Of a stretch of DNA of 64,000 nucleotides, positions 63,925-64,000 are shown one piece after another. The DNA comes from Micromonospora_J zhanjiangensis. Its GTDB lineage: Bacteria > Actinomycetota > Actinomycetes > Mycobacteriales > Micromonosporaceae. The position numbers were made by a program, and so were the translations under genes. Each line of letters begins with the position of its first letter. The stretch's first letter is position 1. The DNA is taken from positions 1-64,000 of the forward strand of contig NZ_JBHSBN010000002.1 in NCBI RefSeq assembly GCF_042650605.1, read 5' to 3'. The notes below the pieces were generated by a model. That model did not search any database and was not told the DNA's origin. It was given only the letters and a program-made list of their open reading frames with translations.

Positions 63925-64000
63925 ATGACCACCACACTGCCCGCGTACGACGACGTCGTGGCGCGCTACGAGCCGGTGATCGGCCTGGAGACCCACGTCG
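63925..64000 (+). CDS. gatB: Asp-tRNA(Asn)/Glu-tRNA(Gln) amidotransferase subunit B (5' end only)
   Basis: The first 25 codons, from ATG 63925 with GGAG five bases upstream, read MTTTLPAYDDVVARYEPVIG, then LETHV. VIGLETHV is the conserved GatB N-terminal motif. The rest is outside the window. GatB binds the misacylated tRNA, phosphorylates its carboxylate and uses ammonia from GatA. It is displaced 2.1 kb from gatA by the inserted ATPase/DUF4276 unit. Confidence 0.9.
   Translation, partial: MTTTLPAYDDVVARYEPVIGLETHV

Overview
The window is very GC-rich (roughly 70-74% by eye), with strong third-position G/C, frequent GTG starts, four-base ATGA/GTGA gene overlaps and many leaderless starts. 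Together with the gene order (etfBA, cysteine desulfurase, mnmA, methionine-synthase-like gene, ligA, gatCAB), this points to the chromosome of an actinomycete, most likely a member of the Micromonosporaceae such as Micromonospora. That placement is inference from gene content; no rRNA or tRNA gene lies in the window.

Layout. 1-5.5 kb: the end of a peptide-type solute-binding protein, an LtrA-like membrane protein, and a three-gene redox operon (ferric-reductase-like flavoprotein, secreted FMN-binding protein, ApbE flavin transferase). 5.5-7.6 kb: a two-component system whose upstream DNA carries a TTAAG-type repeat like that upstream of the redox operon. 7.7-12.8 kb: NUDIX hydrolase, alpha/beta hydrolase with divergent TetR, PhzF-like protein, Tat-exported lipase-like hydrolase. 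12.8-17.4 kb: LacI regulator divergent from a sugar ABC importer (binding lipoprotein and two permeases, no ATPase) that ends in an orphan signal peptide. 17.4-20.2 kb: soluble Ser/Thr kinase and a second two-component pair. 20.3-26.9 kb: a sugar/glycan-flavoured cluster (Zn-ribbon epimerase, polytopic membrane protein, GT2 glycosyltransferase, DUF2064 transferase, methyltransferase, molybdopterin oxidoreductase, membrane protein). 26.8-41 kb: DedA, GNAT, dicarboxylate symporter, GH3 hexosaminidase with divergent ROK repressor, ABC-2 exporter, stand-alone ABC ATPase, ribokinase-like kinase, a coiled-coil repeat protein, AI-2E-type permease, then a decayed stretch with an SDR remnant and a 60-bp hairpin. 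41-48 kb: enoyl-CoA hydratase, ThDP enzyme, membrane proteins, GNAT. 48-64 kb: core genes etfBA, cysteine desulfurase, mnmA, metE-like, VOC, ADP-ribosylglycohydrolase, ligA, GGDEF-EAL and gatCA.

The most striking locus is at the right end. Between gatA and gatB, normally adjacent in a housekeeping operon, sits a two-gene unit of clearly lower GC with six in-frame TTA codons: an SMC/OLD-like AAA ATPase and a DUF4276 protein. The architecture resembles ATPase plus TOPRIM-like-effector immunity systems such as PARIS and OLD/Gabija, and it looks like a horizontally acquired defence module sitting behind an essential operon's promoter.

Other themes: at least a dozen genes have a TANNNT -10 element 6-8 bp before the start codon (leaderless transcription), including a divergent pair whose -10 elements overlap; palindromic REP-like repeats, one of them inserted in frame inside a membrane-protein gene; and many short tandem duplications in coding and intergenic DNA.
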